64,000 nt of DNA, taken from assembly GCA_958296295.1 (NCBI GenBank), contig OY282460.1:434001-498000 (forward strand). Direction: 5' to 3'. Source of the DNA: an uncultured Pseudomonadales bacterium (GTDB lineage: Bacteria; Pseudomonadota; Gammaproteobacteria; Pseudomonadales; Azotimanducaceae). The notes under the pieces are model-generated. The model had not been told where the DNA came from and searched no databases. It saw nothing but the letters and a program-made list of their open reading frames with translations. Below are positions 26,824 to 35,577 of the stretch, piece after piece (position 1 is the stretch's first letter; every line of letters starts with the position of its first letter). A program made the position numbers and the translations under genes.

Positions 26824-27621
26824 ATGCCACCCGAAGCGCCGGCGCGGCTGCGCGTAGTCAGTTGGAACGTCAACGGTTTGCGCGCTGCCGTGAGGAAGGG
26901 CTTTCTGGACTTCCTCGAAACCTCCGAGGCGGACGTGGTGGGCATTCAGGAACTGCGGGCGTTGCCGGAGCAGCTTCCTGACGATGCGCGGGCGCCGCAA
27001 GGCTGGCATGCCGTGTTCAACCCGGCCGAACGCAAGGGCTACAGCGGCGTGGCGCTGTTCTCGCGGCAACCGCCAACGAAGGTGGCAACCGGGCTGGGCG
27101 TCGCCGAATACGACGTTGAAGGGCGGCTTTTGATAGCGCACTTCGGCCGCTTCGCCATCGCCAACGTCTACTTCCCGAAGGGTAGCGGCAAAGACCGGGA
27201 CAACAGCCGCGTGCCGTACAAGCTCGGCTTCTACCGCACCTTGTTCGAGCGGCTCCAGAAATTGCGGCGGCGCGGCCCGGTGCTCGTCATGGGCGATTAC
27301 AACACCGCGCACACCGAGATCGATCTCGCGCGCCCGCGGACCAACACCAAAACCAGCGGTTTCTTGCCGGAGGAGCGCGCAGAGCTGTCGCGCTGGTTGG
27401 ACGCCGGCTGGAGCGACACGTTTCGACGCCAACACCCGGAGGAAGCCGGCCACTACACCTGGTGGCGGCAATGGGGCAACGCCCGCGCCGACAACGTGGG
27501 CTGGCGCATCGACTACGTTCTCGCGTCTCCATCCGCGCAACGGCGCATCGACCAAGCCTTCATCTGGCCGCAGGTGCAAGGTTCTGATCACTGCCCGGTG
27601 GGATGCGATTTGACGGTGTAG
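26824..27621 (+). CDS. xth: exodeoxyribonuclease III (AP endonuclease family)
   Basis: A 265-residue ExoIII-type repair nuclease that cleaves at abasic sites and degrades DNA 3' to 5'. ATG 26824 follows CGAGAG. Catalytic signatures are seen in order: VVSWNVNGLRAAVRKGF (Asn), DVVGIQELRA (metal Glu), YSGVALFSR, NVYFPKGSG, VLVMGDYNTAHTEIDLARP (Asp and Asn pair), GWRIDYVLAS and QGSDHCPVG (catalytic His). Length is typical. It is co-directional with the nuo operon at 30 bases' distance, but its function is unrelated. Confidence 0.93.
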   Translation: MPPEAPARLRVVSWNVNGLRAAVRKGFLDFLETSEADVVGIQELRALPEQLPDDARAPQGWHAVFNPAERKGYSGVALFSRQPPTKVATGLGVAEYDVEGRLLIAHFGRFAIANVYFPKGSGKDRDNSRVPYKLGFYRTLFERLQKLRRRGPVLVMGDYNTAHTEIDLARPRTNTKTSGFLPEERAELSRWLDAGWSDTFRRQHPEEAGHYTWWRQWGNARADNVGWRIDYVLASPSAQRRIDQAFIWPQVQGSDHCPVGCDLTV

Positions 27622-27731
27622 AAACTGGTGCTGGCGTTTAGCGTCGTCGGCCCGTGCAGCGGCAAGGCGCATGGCGCTAGAATCAACCCCGCGCCGAACC
27701 GTTCGCGTCTGAAGCTGCCAGAGTTCATGTC

Positions 27732-28820
27732 TTGAAGATCACCAAGATCACCCGCACTCCCCTCACCATCGGCAAAGGCCTGCTGCGCATCCAGACGGAC
27801 GCCGGAGTGGAAGGTTGGGCCGAGATCCCCGGCCGCAACAACGCGGTTTTTCGCGCCTACTTGGAAAGCGCCATCGGCCCGGCGCTCATCGGCGAAGACC
27901 CGCGCTTGATCGACCGCCATTGGGAAACCTTGGCCTTGGGTCGCGACGAGCGCGCTTACAAATTGCCCGGTTGGGTGGTGGGCGTGGTGGACGTCGCCCT
28001 GTGGGACCTGCTCGGCAAAGAAACAGGGCTGCCGGTCCACACGCTGATGGGCGGCGCCAAGCGCAGCACCATCCCGTTGTATTGGAGCACGGGCTCCGGC
28101 TGGCGCATGCGGCCAGAGGAAATGCTCGCTCTGGTGAAAGACGGTTGGCAACGCGGATTCCGGGCATTCAAGATCCGCATGGATTGGCGGGGTTGGCGGC
28201 AGGATGTAGACCCGGCGAAGGATTACGAACTCTTCAAACTCGCGCGCGCATACCTCTCCGGCGGCGAGTATCTGGGATTCGACGCCAACAACGGCTACTC
28301 CGTTTCCACCGCTATTGCGCAAGGGCGCCGGTTCGAACAGCTCGGCATAGACCACTTCGAGGAGCCGATTCCGCACTACGACCTGCCGGGCCTCAAGCAA
28401 GTCGGCGACGCGCTGGATGTGGCGGTTTCCGCCGGCGAACAGGACGCCTTCCGCTGGTGGTTCCAGAACTTGGTGCTGCTCGGCAACCCCGACATCCTGC
28501 AACCGGACATCCTGTATGCGGGCGGCCCCAGCGAAGTGAAGCGCATCTACGAGATGGCGACCGCCTTGAACAAACCCGTAATGCCGCACAGCCCGCAAGC
28601 CGGCATCAACTCCATGGCGTCGCTGCACGTCTACGCCACCGTGCAGAACGCCACTCGCCCGCACGAGTTCTCCATCGAGTTTTCCGGGCCGCTCGACGAG
28701 CTGGCTGAACTCTATGGGGAAGACGTGCTGCCCAAGCGTGGCGAAATGCGGCTCACCGACAAACCGGGCTTCGGCATCGCATTGAACGAAGCCGCGCTGC
28801 AACGCCTAACGGCGCGTTAA
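27732..28820 (+). CDS. mandelate racemase / muconate lactonizing enzyme family protein (sugar-acid dehydratase-like)
   Basis: A 362-residue enolase-superfamily enzyme. TTG 27732 starts MKITKITRTPLTIGKG; no better start is in frame. The capping domain is followed by the barrel with FKIRMDWRGWR at the catalytic Lys/Arg strand, metal ligands in LGFDANNGYS (Asp), HFEEPIPHYD (Glu) and SAGEQDAFR (Glu), and a late MPHSPQAG His. This pattern fits the mandelate racemase/galactonate dehydratase subgroup, which abstracts the proton alpha to a carboxylate. It probably dehydrates an acid sugar. The adjacent Gfo/Idh/MocA gene, 25 bases downstream, supports a carbohydrate catabolic pair. Confidence 0.85.
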   Translation: MKITKITRTPLTIGKGLLRIQTDAGVEGWAEIPGRNNAVFRAYLESAIGPALIGEDPRLIDRHWETLALGRDERAYKLPGWVVGVVDVALWDLLGKETGLPVHTLMGGAKRSTIPLYWSTGSGWRMRPEEMLALVKDGWQRGFRAFKIRMDWRGWRQDVDPAKDYELFKLARAYLSGGEYLGFDANNGYSVSTAIAQGRRFEQLGIDHFEEPIPHYDLPGLKQVGDALDVAVSAGEQDAFRWWFQNLVLLGNPDILQPDILYAGGPSEVKRIYEMATALNKPVMPHSPQAGINSMASLHVYATVQNATRPHEFSIEFSGPLDELAELYGEDVLPKRGEMRLTDKPGFGIALNEAALQRLTAR

Positions 28821-28845
28821 ACGCTGTTGTTCGGGGACCCAGCCG

Positions 28846-29862
28846 ATGGCAGATCACGTCAGCATGGCCTTGGTGGGCTGCGGCAATATCGCCCGCGCCC
28901 ACTGGCGTGGCATCCGCTACCACGCGCCACGCATCCGGGTGACGGCCGCCGTGGATGCGGACATCGACCGCGCCGAAGCGATGGCCGCGCGCACCGGGGC
29001 GAAGGCGTTCGCCTCGCTAGCCGATGCGCTGGTCGACGGCGACTTCGACGCCGTGGATCTCATGCTCCCGCACGACCAGCACGAAGCGGCCGCGGTGGAG
29101 TGCTTCGCCGCCGGCAAGCATGTGGTGTTGGAAAAACCGATGGCCCAAGACCTGCCGAGTTGCGAACGTATTCTCAAGGCGGCGGAACGGGCCGGCACCG
29201 TCTTCATGGTGGCCGAGCAAGCGCAATACTGGCCTGATGCGCGCGAAGCCCGCGCGCTCATTGATGGCGGCGAAATCGGCGCGGTGATCACGGCGCGCGC
29301 CTGCTTCTACGATCCGCTCAACGTGGACCCCGCCCAGCCGCGCCCGTGGCGATTCCAGCTCGCCCGCGCCGGCGGCGGCATTTCCATCGACGGCGGCGCG
29401 CATTGGATTCGGCCACTGCGGATGATGCTTGGCGAAATCGATGAAGTCATCGCCGCCACCGGCCGTCACATCGCGGACATGGAAGGCGAATCTTGGGCGC
29501 AGGCGTTGTTCCGTTTCCGAAACGGCGTGGTCGCCTCTTTCAACGCCCTGCTCCACGCCAGCCCGGTCGCCAACACGGAGGACTTTCGCATCACCGGCAG
29601 CCGCGGGGAGATCGTCATCGAACACGGTCGAGAAGGCCGACTGCTGTTGTTCAACGCCGCGCACCCGGACGGCAAGACCGTCATGCGCACCTTCCCCGGC
29701 AAGGTGGACAGCTACGGTGCCGAACTGCACGACTTCAGCCAAGCGGTTCTGGACGGCAAAGCTCTGGAAGCGTCGCCGGCGTTTTCCTTGGGCGAGTTGC
29801 GAACCGCTTTGGCGATGTACCGTTCGGTGGAAAGCGGGCGCTGGGAGAAAGTGTGGAGTTAG
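28846..29862 (+). CDS. Gfo/Idh/MocA family NAD(P)-dependent oxidoreductase
   Basis: A 338-residue dehydrogenase. The N-terminal Rossmann fold has VGCGNIARAHWRGIR and an acidic VDADIDRAEA. The EKP signature appears in KHVVLEKPMAQDL, and the C-terminal substrate domain shows GGGISIDGGAHWIRPLRMMLGE with the catalytic His. It would oxidise a sugar, inositol or related polyol. It forms a likely two-gene unit with the dehydratase in front. Its TAG overlaps the stop of the convergent nucleoside-hydrolase-like gene by four bases. Confidence 0.9.
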   Translation: MADHVSMALVGCGNIARAHWRGIRYHAPRIRVTAAVDADIDRAEAMAARTGAKAFASLADALVDGDFDAVDLMLPHDQHEAAAVECFAAGKHVVLEKPMAQDLPSCERILKAAERAGTVFMVAEQAQYWPDAREARALIDGGEIGAVITARACFYDPLNVDPAQPRPWRFQLARAGGGISIDGGAHWIRPLRMMLGEIDEVIAATGRHIADMEGESWAQALFRFRNGVVASFNALLHASPVANTEDFRITGSRGEIVIEHGREGRLLLFNAAHPDGKTVMRTFPGKVDSYGAELHDFSQAVLDGKALEASPAFSLGELRTALAMYRSVESGRWEKVWS

Positions 29863-30851
29863 TCGTCGGCGTGTGCGGACAGGCGCGAGAACGGCACCGC
29901 CACCATGAGGGCTTCGATTTCGGCTTCTATCGCCTGCTTGTCTGCGCGCAACGCAAGATGGGTGCGCCATCCGGGCCGCATTTCCCAAGTGAAACCGTTA
30001 CGGAGCCGGCCCTTGCCCGAGGTCACTTCCTCGAAATAGTCGCCGAGACCCCGCACCCCGTATAGCACCGCCACCTGATCCCAGCTAGACCGATCTTTCA
30101 CCTCGCCCCGCCACCAGAGCCGATAGGCTTCGCGCACGGGGTTCTCTTTCGGCGCGTCGCGCAGGCCGGCGCCGGTGTGGATGTCCGCGCCCTCTTGGCT
30201 GACGACGATGGGCGTTGGCCAATTGCCTAACACATATTCCGTTTGCCCGGCCAAGTTGTGTCGTACGAAGTTGAACCCGTCGTTGCGCACACCGCCCATC
30301 AGCACGAGTTCCCGCACCTTCGCGGCGATCAACGCGCGGTCGCTGCGCAGCAAGTCGTGCAGGTTGTTCAGAAATCCCACGCTAACGATAGTCACGGACC
30401 GATCCGGCTGTCTACGCAGCGCTCGCCGGTACACATTCGGCGACGAGTCCACCACCGGCACACCGGCTGGCAAGGCCATTTGCGCGAGGCCGTCGATGTA
30501 GCGCGAATGTTCGTCGTCGGGATCGTCGAGCCGGCCTTGGAATACGCCGATGGGAACGTCGCCGCGCCCGTACCACGCGTTGACCGAGTGGATGGCGGCG
30601 GCGGCGTTGCTTTGCGCCTCGTTGTAGCTCACCGCAAGGATGTCCACCTCCCCGCGATCGGCCAGCGCATGCAGCACCGCCAACGCGCCCACATCGTCCA
30701 CATCCGCCGTGAAGTCGGTCTCGAGAATGACCTTGGGCCGATCCGCGCGCGTCTCGTCTTGCTCGGCCGTTTCTGCTTCCGCCACACAGACGCCAAGCGC
30801 GAACGCCAGCCAACAGGCGATCTTGGGAACTTGACCAAGCCGTCTCCCCAT
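29859..30851 (-). CDS. exported nucleoside hydrolase-like protein
   Basis: A 330-residue protein with an N-terminal signal peptide (IACWLAFALGVCVAEA). The calcium-binding signature of nucleoside hydrolases is present as ILETDFTADVDDVGALAVLHAL, a slightly altered DTDxxxDD. A later VTIVSVGFLNNLHDLL and ELVLMGGV fit the family core. The usual substrate-binding His/Asn near the C-terminus is not certain. It would cleave ribosides in the periplasm, or bind them if inactive. It converges on the Gfo/Idh/MocA gene with shared stop bases. Confidence 0.78.
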   Translation of the reverse strand: MGRRLGQVPKIACWLAFALGVCVAEAETAEQDETRADRPKVILETDFTADVDDVGALAVLHALADRGEVDILAVSYNEAQSNAAAAIHSVNAWYGRGDVPIGVFQGRLDDPDDEHSRYIDGLAQMALPAGVPVVDSSPNVYRRALRRQPDRSVTIVSVGFLNNLHDLLRSDRALIAAKVRELVLMGGVRNDGFNFVRHNLAGQTEYVLGNWPTPIVVSQEGADIHTGAGLRDAPKENPVREAYRLWWRGEVKDRSSWDQVAVLYGVRGLGDYFEEVTSGKGRLRNGFTWEMRPGWRTHLALRADKQAIEAEIEALMVAVPFSRLSAHADD

Positions 30852-30968
30852 TGGCCAACCCTACCATGCACCTCCCCTCCGGTCGGCAGGACGCCAACGG
30901 GCAAGACTTGGTGGCGTTACACTCCGTGGGCGACTTGACCCGATAGAGGCCCGATAGAGGAGAGCGTA

Positions 30969-32132
30969 TTGCCAGCGCCTGATTTCTTTGCCGAATCTCC
31001 GGCCGCGGTGGGGTTGGACGCCGACATGCTCCGAGCCGTGAGCGCGCGCGTGCGCCGCGAGGTGGACGAGGGCCTGCTGCCGTCGGCGCAGATCGCCATC
31101 GCTCGGCACGGCAAGCTCGCCCTGTTCGAGACCTTCGGCAACGCGACCAACGGCACGCTCTACTGCGTGTTCTCCTGCACCAAGGCGATCACCTGTGCGG
31201 CGGCGTGGCTGCTCATCGAACGCGGTGCGTTGCGCCTTGACGAGCGGGTCGCGGACATCGTTCCCGAGTTCGGCACCAACGGCAAAGACGTGGTGAGCGT
31301 GGAGCAGCTCTTCCTGCACACGGCCGGCTTTCCGCACGCGCCGTTCCGGCCGACGGACTGGCCGGACCGGGACGAGCGGCTGCGCCGGTTCGCGAGCTGG
31401 CGGCTGAATTGGGCACCGGGCTCGCGTTTCGAGTACCACGCGACGTCCGGCATGTGGGTGCTCGCCGAGGTCATCGAACGCAAAAGCGGGCGCGCTTTTG
31501 CCGAGTTCATCCGCGGGGAAATCACGGAACCCCTGGGGCTCGCCGATTTGCATGTCGGTTTGCCGGCGGCCCAGAACGGCCGGGTGGCGATGCTCGAACA
31601 CTGCGGCGATCCGATGACCGCCGCGGACTACGCCCGCCTCGGCCTACCCGAACCCCCCGTGACGGAAGTGACCGAAGAGGCGATCTTGAGTTTCAACCGG
31701 GAAGACGTGCGCGCTGTCGGCGTGCCGGGCGGAGGCGGCATCATGACAGCGGCGGAACTCGCGCTGTTCTACCAGGCGTTGCTGCGCGGCGGCAGCACCG
31801 GCCGTTTGCGGGTTTGGCGCGACGACACTTTGGCGATGGCGCGCCGTGTGCGGTCGGGCGAACTCGCGGACCCGCTCACCGGCAAGCGCGTCAACCGCGG
31901 CCTTGGCATCGTTGTGGCCGGCGACGCCGACCGGAATTTCCGCGGCTTCGGCCACGAGAACTCGGAGCACGCTTTCGGACATGGCGGCGCCGGCGGGCAA
32001 ATCGCGTGGGTGGATCCGGCTACGGGCATCTCCGTGGGCTATTGCACCAACGGCCACGACCGCAATCCCCTGCGCATGGGGCGCCGCACGGTGAGCATCT
32101 CCAACCGGGTGGCGCGAGTCGCCGGGCGCTGA
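30969..32132 (+). CDS. serine hydrolase of the class C beta-lactamase / esterase family
   Basis: A 387-residue protein starting at TTG 30969 with GAGGAGAG upstream. The S-x-x-K nucleophile motif is CVFSCTKAITCAAAW, the Tyr motif is FEYHATSGMWVLAEVIE, and the third box is FGHGGAGGQIAWVD (HxG). This is the EstB/penicillin-binding-protein-like branch rather than a true resistance beta-lactamase. It lacks an export signal and would be cytoplasmic, probably an esterase or peptidase on small substrates. It stands alone, divergent from the nucleoside-hydrolase-like gene by 117 bases. Confidence 0.85.
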   Translation: MPAPDFFAESPAAVGLDADMLRAVSARVRREVDEGLLPSAQIAIARHGKLALFETFGNATNGTLYCVFSCTKAITCAAAWLLIERGALRLDERVADIVPEFGTNGKDVVSVEQLFLHTAGFPHAPFRPTDWPDRDERLRRFASWRLNWAPGSRFEYHATSGMWVLAEVIERKSGRAFAEFIRGEITEPLGLADLHVGLPAAQNGRVAMLEHCGDPMTAADYARLGLPEPPVTEVTEEAILSFNREDVRAVGVPGGGGIMTAAELALFYQALLRGGSTGRLRVWRDDTLAMARRVRSGELADPLTGKRVNRGLGIVVAGDADRNFRGFGHENSEHAFGHGGAGGQIAWVDPATGISVGYCTNGHDRNPLRMGRRTVSISNRVARVAGR

Positions 32133-32187
32133 CCCGCGAAGCCGTGGCCGACCGGAATCGCGCCGCGTTGCCCATGGCCGGCTTCCG

Positions 32188-32445
32188 TCACGCAACCCGC
32201 CTCCAGCCGGCGGCCAAGAGGTCGTTCTCGTAACGTCCGTTGTAGATGCAGGGGAAGACGATCCACAAGATGAGGTTGCCAAGGCCCAACGTCAGGTACG
32301 CCGCCGCGATGTGCGACACAAGGATGATGGCCGCCCACTTCAGATCACCCCGCAGCAAGGCGGGAAAAAAGCCGAAGAAAAACGTGGTCCACGAAAATCC
32401 GGTCGGTGCGCTCTTGCGAGCGCCATTCAGTTCGTACACGTTCAT
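32188..32445 (-). CDS. small membrane protein (DUF2628-like)
   Basis: An 85-residue protein with two hydrophobic segments: SWTTFFFGFFPALLRGDLKW and the following AAIILVSHIAAAYLTLGLGNLILWIVFPCIYN, ending YENDLLAAGWRRV. The WTTFFFGFFPALLRGD pattern and the terminal 'Y-N-x-x-L-x-x-G' style are typical of small DUF2628 membrane proteins of unknown role. ATG 32445 has GGAAGGA nearby. Upstream of it is a 12-bp tandem repeat. Confidence 0.75.
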   Translation of the reverse strand: MNVYELNGARKSAPTGFSWTTFFFGFFPALLRGDLKWAAIILVSHIAAAYLTLGLGNLILWIVFPCIYNGRYENDLLAAGWRRVA

Positions 32446-32463
32446 GTCGTCCTTCCTATGCTC

Positions 32464-32487
32464 TCCTCACTGCTTTCCTCACTGCTT
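32464..32487. repeat. 12-bp tandem repeat upstream of small membrane protein gene
   Basis: TCCTCACTGCTT occurs twice head to tail (32464-32475, 32476-32487), followed by a partial third copy. It lies in the 5' leader of the minus-strand gene, where it reads as a purine-rich AAGCAGTGAGGA repeat. Confidence 0.85.
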
Positions 32488-32552
32488 TCCTTACGTTCCG
32501 GCCGGCGACGCCACTGCCGTGCGAGACACCGAAAGCCGGGGCGATTTCAAGT

Positions 32553-34565
32553 TCACCGCCGCCACCAACGCGGGCGGACGCTTCGGCCCAGGAAATCCTC
32601 GGTGAGCTCGCGGATCAAGGCGATTTTGCCGGATGCGCTGCCGGCGTCGTCCAGCAGCCAGTCCGGGATGTCGGCGCGGGTGCGGGCGAACTCGATGGAC
32701 GCGACCGAAACGATCACCTTGTCGCCGACGATGCTCCAGCAACCCTCCGGCGGTCTGTGCGCGCGGCTGTAGCGGGCCGGTTCCAGCAAGGTGCTCAAGT
32801 AGCGGCGGGGGCGTTCGAAGGCGCGTTGCTGGTACTCCGCCAGCGTCATCGGCTCGCACCAGCCCGGCAGCCGCGCGTCGGCCGGCTTCAACCGCTCGAA
32901 AAGGCCGCAGAGCACGTCCGAAGCGAGGTTCAGCGCGTCCACCGCGACGTCTTGGTCGTGCGACGCATCGTCCACCGCCGCCATCGCCTCGCGCAGGAAC
33001 ATGCGGAACAGCGCCGTGCCCATGCGCCCGCGGATGGCGGCCACCGAGCGTTGCAGGCGGCGGCGAGCCAAGGTGTTGTCGCCGGGTAGCGCGGTGCGGG
33101 TGTAGATCATCAGGCAGCGCTTGACGATCTCCGGCTTGAAGCTGCGGGCGTCCGCGTTCATGGAGAGGGCGAAGCACGGGTATTCGCGGTAGGGGATGGT
33201 CTCGTCCTTGATGATCTCGTCCGCGTGACGGCTGAAACGATCCCGCGTGATGTCGTCGAACACCACGGGGAAGCGTTTGTACGCCTGTTGCAAACCACGC
33301 AGCTTGCCGGGCGTGAAGTCTTGCGAATCGACGATGCGCGGATGCGAGAACATGGACGCCATCAGCGTTTCCACGAGGCTCGTCTTGCCGCAGTTGCTCG
33401 AACCGTAAAGCACCGCGAAAAGCGGTTGATCGAAGCTGAAGGCGTTGTTGCGAAGGGCGGCGTTGCGCAAATCGCACATGAGCGGCGCGAAGTAGAACCA
33501 GCACATGAACGTGAAGTAATCGCGCTGCAGGCGCGGCACATCGCCGACGAAGCCGTTGTGGTAGTTGTCGAAGAACTCCAGCCAACAGGCGACGTCTGCC
33601 CGGGCGTCGTCTTCGCTGGCGGCCAGTGTGAAGTCTTGGCCAGACAGCGTGAAACCGTCGCCGGTTCGGGTCAGATAGGTGGGCGGCGCGGCTTCGGCCT
33701 CTCTCGAACGCGTTATACGCACGATCTCCTTCACCACCTTCGGCGCGATGCGCAACCGGCCGCCGCGATCCGGCCGCAACCCGGCGAGGCCGCGGCGGAG
33801 GAGGGGTTTGATGGCCTCTATGCGTGTCGTCACCGCCGGCACGGAGTAGGTTTCCTCGTCCAGGGCGGGGTTCGGCACGAACAACGTGGTGCCGTCCGGA
33901 TGCGTTTCCGCTTCCGCCAGCGCGGGAACCTCCTCTACGCGCACCTGTTCTTTCGGCAACGGCGCCTGCGGCAGCGGCACGCGGTTGGTCGCGGCGTCGC
34001 GCACCGCTTCGTATTGGCGCGAATAATGCTCCCACGCCACCTCGTCGTCGTCGAAGACGACAAGCGTTTCCGCTTGCCGGCCGGAGAACGCCCGTTCCGA
34101 GAGATTCGCCGAGCCCACCATCACGCGCCGCTTTTCGGCGCTCGCGAGCAAATAGATCTTGGCGTGTGCGATGGCGTCTTTCACCACGAAGAAACGCACT
34201 TCGTCATTCGCCACTCGACGTTGCACATCGGCCTGTGGCCCGGCACCGCGGTTTCCCGCCAGCAGGCAATCGGCGAGTTTCTCGCGCACCGCGTACTGAA
34301 ACGCGAGGATTTCCTCGGCCTCGCGGGAGAGGATGCCGCCGTGGCCGAACACGCACTCGAAATCCGCAAAGTGGTGCTCGGACAACAGCCCGGCGATCAT
34401 GGGGATGCTGGTGCTGTAGGTAAGCGCCCGCATGGATTCGAACCCCGCGAAGTAGTCCGGGCCGAACGCCGCCACGGACGCCGCGCTGGCGTGAACGACG
34501 TTGAGCGCCGATCGACGGGTGACGGACTCCGCGTCTTCGAACAGCAAGGACTGGTGATCGGCCAC
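32553..34565 (-). CDS. PLD-family nuclease fused to P-loop ATPase, candidate defence protein
   Basis: A 670-residue protein starting at GTG 34565. The N-terminal third is a phospholipase D-like nuclease with one HKD motif: HAKIYLLAS (His134, Lys136) followed by VMVGSANLSERAF. The middle has a P-loop NTPase: AVLYGSSNCGKTSLVETLM (GSSNCGKT at 388-395) and a FPVVFDDITRDRF Walker B-like strand with two Asp. Later helices include YREYPCFALSMNADARSFKPEIVKR, a sensor-like block reminiscent of viral SF3-type ATPases. A single HKD implies dimerisation. Fusion of an HKD nuclease to an NTPase is an organisation seen in anti-phage proteins, but no named family was recognised. It is a single gene between unrelated genes. 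Confidence 0.7.
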   Translation of the reverse strand: MADHQSLLFEDAESVTRRSALNVVHASAASVAAFGPDYFAGFESMRALTYSTSIPMIAGLLSEHHFADFECVFGHGGILSREAEEILAFQYAVREKLADCLLAGNRGAGPQADVQRRVANDEVRFFVVKDAIAHAKIYLLASAEKRRVMVGSANLSERAFSGRQAETLVVFDDDEVAWEHYSRQYEAVRDAATNRVPLPQAPLPKEQVRVEEVPALAEAETHPDGTTLFVPNPALDEETYSVPAVTTRIEAIKPLLRRGLAGLRPDRGGRLRIAPKVVKEIVRITRSREAEAAPPTYLTRTGDGFTLSGQDFTLAASEDDARADVACWLEFFDNYHNGFVGDVPRLQRDYFTFMCWFYFAPLMCDLRNAALRNNAFSFDQPLFAVLYGSSNCGKTSLVETLMASMFSHPRIVDSQDFTPGKLRGLQQAYKRFPVVFDDITRDRFSRHADEIIKDETIPYREYPCFALSMNADARSFKPEIVKRCLMIYTRTALPGDNTLARRRLQRSVAAIRGRMGTALFRMFLREAMAAVDDASHDQDVAVDALNLASDVLCGLFERLKPADARLPGWCEPMTLAEYQQRAFERPRRYLSTLLEPARYSRAHRPPEGCWSIVGDKVIVSVASIEFARTRADIPDWLLDDAGSASGKIALIRELTEDFLGRSVRPRWWRR

Positions 34566-34666
34566 GGGGATGAAGCCTAAAAAGCGGCCCTAGGGCCGTG
34601 GGGCTAGCGGGGTGGGCCGAGGAGGCGCGACGTCCGTTGAGCGCAGCCGCCGTTGGACACGCGTTT

Positions 34667-34951
34667 TCAGCCGATCACTTCAAAGCGCTTGAGTTCCGGG
34701 CGCCCGGCCATCAGACCGGCGAACTTCGCGCCGGCGGCCTTGAAGTGATCGCTCGCGCCGTGGGCGCGCAGCGCCTCGTCATCGTCGTAGAGCTCCATCA
34801 CGGCGTAGCCTTCGTCATCCTTCACGAGGGTGTAGAGCTGATTGCCGGGTTCGTTGGCGCGCACTTGGGCGGCAAGATCCAGCATCACGGCCTCGAACTC
34901 GTTCTCCTTGCCGGCGGCCACTTTCAGACGGGCGAGTAGGGCGATCATCAT
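34667..34951 (-). CDS. antibiotic biosynthesis monooxygenase (ABM) domain protein
   Basis: A 94-residue single-domain ferredoxin-like protein: MIALLARLKVAAGKENEFEAVML, EPGNQLYTLVKDDEGYAVMELYDDDEALRAH, SDHFKAAGAKFAGLM. This matches the ABM/YgiN quinol monooxygenase family, which oxidises quinone-like or polyketide substrates without cofactors. Either ATG at 34951 or 34948 can serve as start. It diverges from the NUDIX gene with about 60 bases between. Confidence 0.85.
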   Translation of the reverse strand: MMIALLARLKVAAGKENEFEAVMLDLAAQVRANEPGNQLYTLVKDDEGYAVMELYDDDEALRAHGASDHFKAAGAKFAGLMAGRPELKRFEVIG

Positions 34952-35010
34952 TTCTCCTTGGCATCTGCGGTTTGCCCACGCGCGGGCGTTTGAGGCAGCA
35001 TACCGCGCCC

Positions 35011-35577
35011 ATGCACCGAAACAAACTGCTCGGCCAGCTCGCCCGCTACGCGGAACGCCACCCCGCCGAGGACGCGGAGCGGTTTCGCCGTTTCGTGGCC
35101 ACGCAACCGCGTTGCTTCGAGCGCGACTGCTTTGACGACGGCCACGTCACCGGCTCGGCCGCGCTCTTGAGCGCCGACGGTTCGCGGCTGTTGATGACGC
35201 GCCACGCCAAACTCGGCCGCTGGCTGCAACTCGGCGGCCACGCCGACGGCGATTCCGACGCGCTCCGCGTGGCATGCCGGGAAGCCGAAGAGGAATCGGG
35301 CCTGCGAGTGGCGCCGCTCGGCGAAGATCCGCTGGACATCGACATCCACCGCATTCCCGCGCACGGCGCCGACCCCGCGCACCTGCACTACGACGTGCGT
35401 TTTCTCTTGACCGTGAGGGCGCAAGACCACGAATACCGGCTAAGCGAAGAATCGCTCGCCCTTCGGTGGGTGCCGCTCGCGGAAATCGAGGCCGTCACCC
35501 GCGAAACCTCCGTGCTGCGCTTGGCGGCAAAGTGCCAGCGCGCTTGGAGCGGGCCGGCGCTTACAATGGCCCGATGA
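35011..35577 (+). CDS. NUDIX hydrolase
   Basis: A 188-residue protein with ATG 35011. The Nudix box is LGGHADGDSDALRVACREAEEESGL around residues 83-107: the REAEEESG catalytic half is intact, while the first Glu of the G-x5-E pattern is replaced. An N-terminal helical extension (LLGQLARYAERHPAEDAERFRRF) precedes it. It hydrolyses a nucleoside diphosphate linked to another moiety; the substrate is unknown. Its TGA overlaps the ATG of the acyl-CoA synthetase gene (ATGA), so the two are probably cotranscribed. Confidence 0.88.
   Translation: MHRNKLLGQLARYAERHPAEDAERFRRFVATQPRCFERDCFDDGHVTGSAALLSADGSRLLMTRHAKLGRWLQLGGHADGDSDALRVACREAEEESGLRVAPLGEDPLDIDIHRIPAHGADPAHLHYDVRFLLTVRAQDHEYRLSEESLALRWVPLAEIEAVTRETSVLRLAAKCQRAWSGPALTMAR

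Noticed and set aside
30969..32132. Antibiotic-resistance beta-lactamase
   Set aside because: No signal peptide, and the motif set fits EstB-like esterases; resistance cannot be claimed from SxxK alone.
34427..34450. tRNA T-arm-like sequence (GGTTCGAATCC on the minus strand)
   Set aside because: No cloverleaf could be built around it and it lies in the coding sequence of the PLD/ATPase protein.
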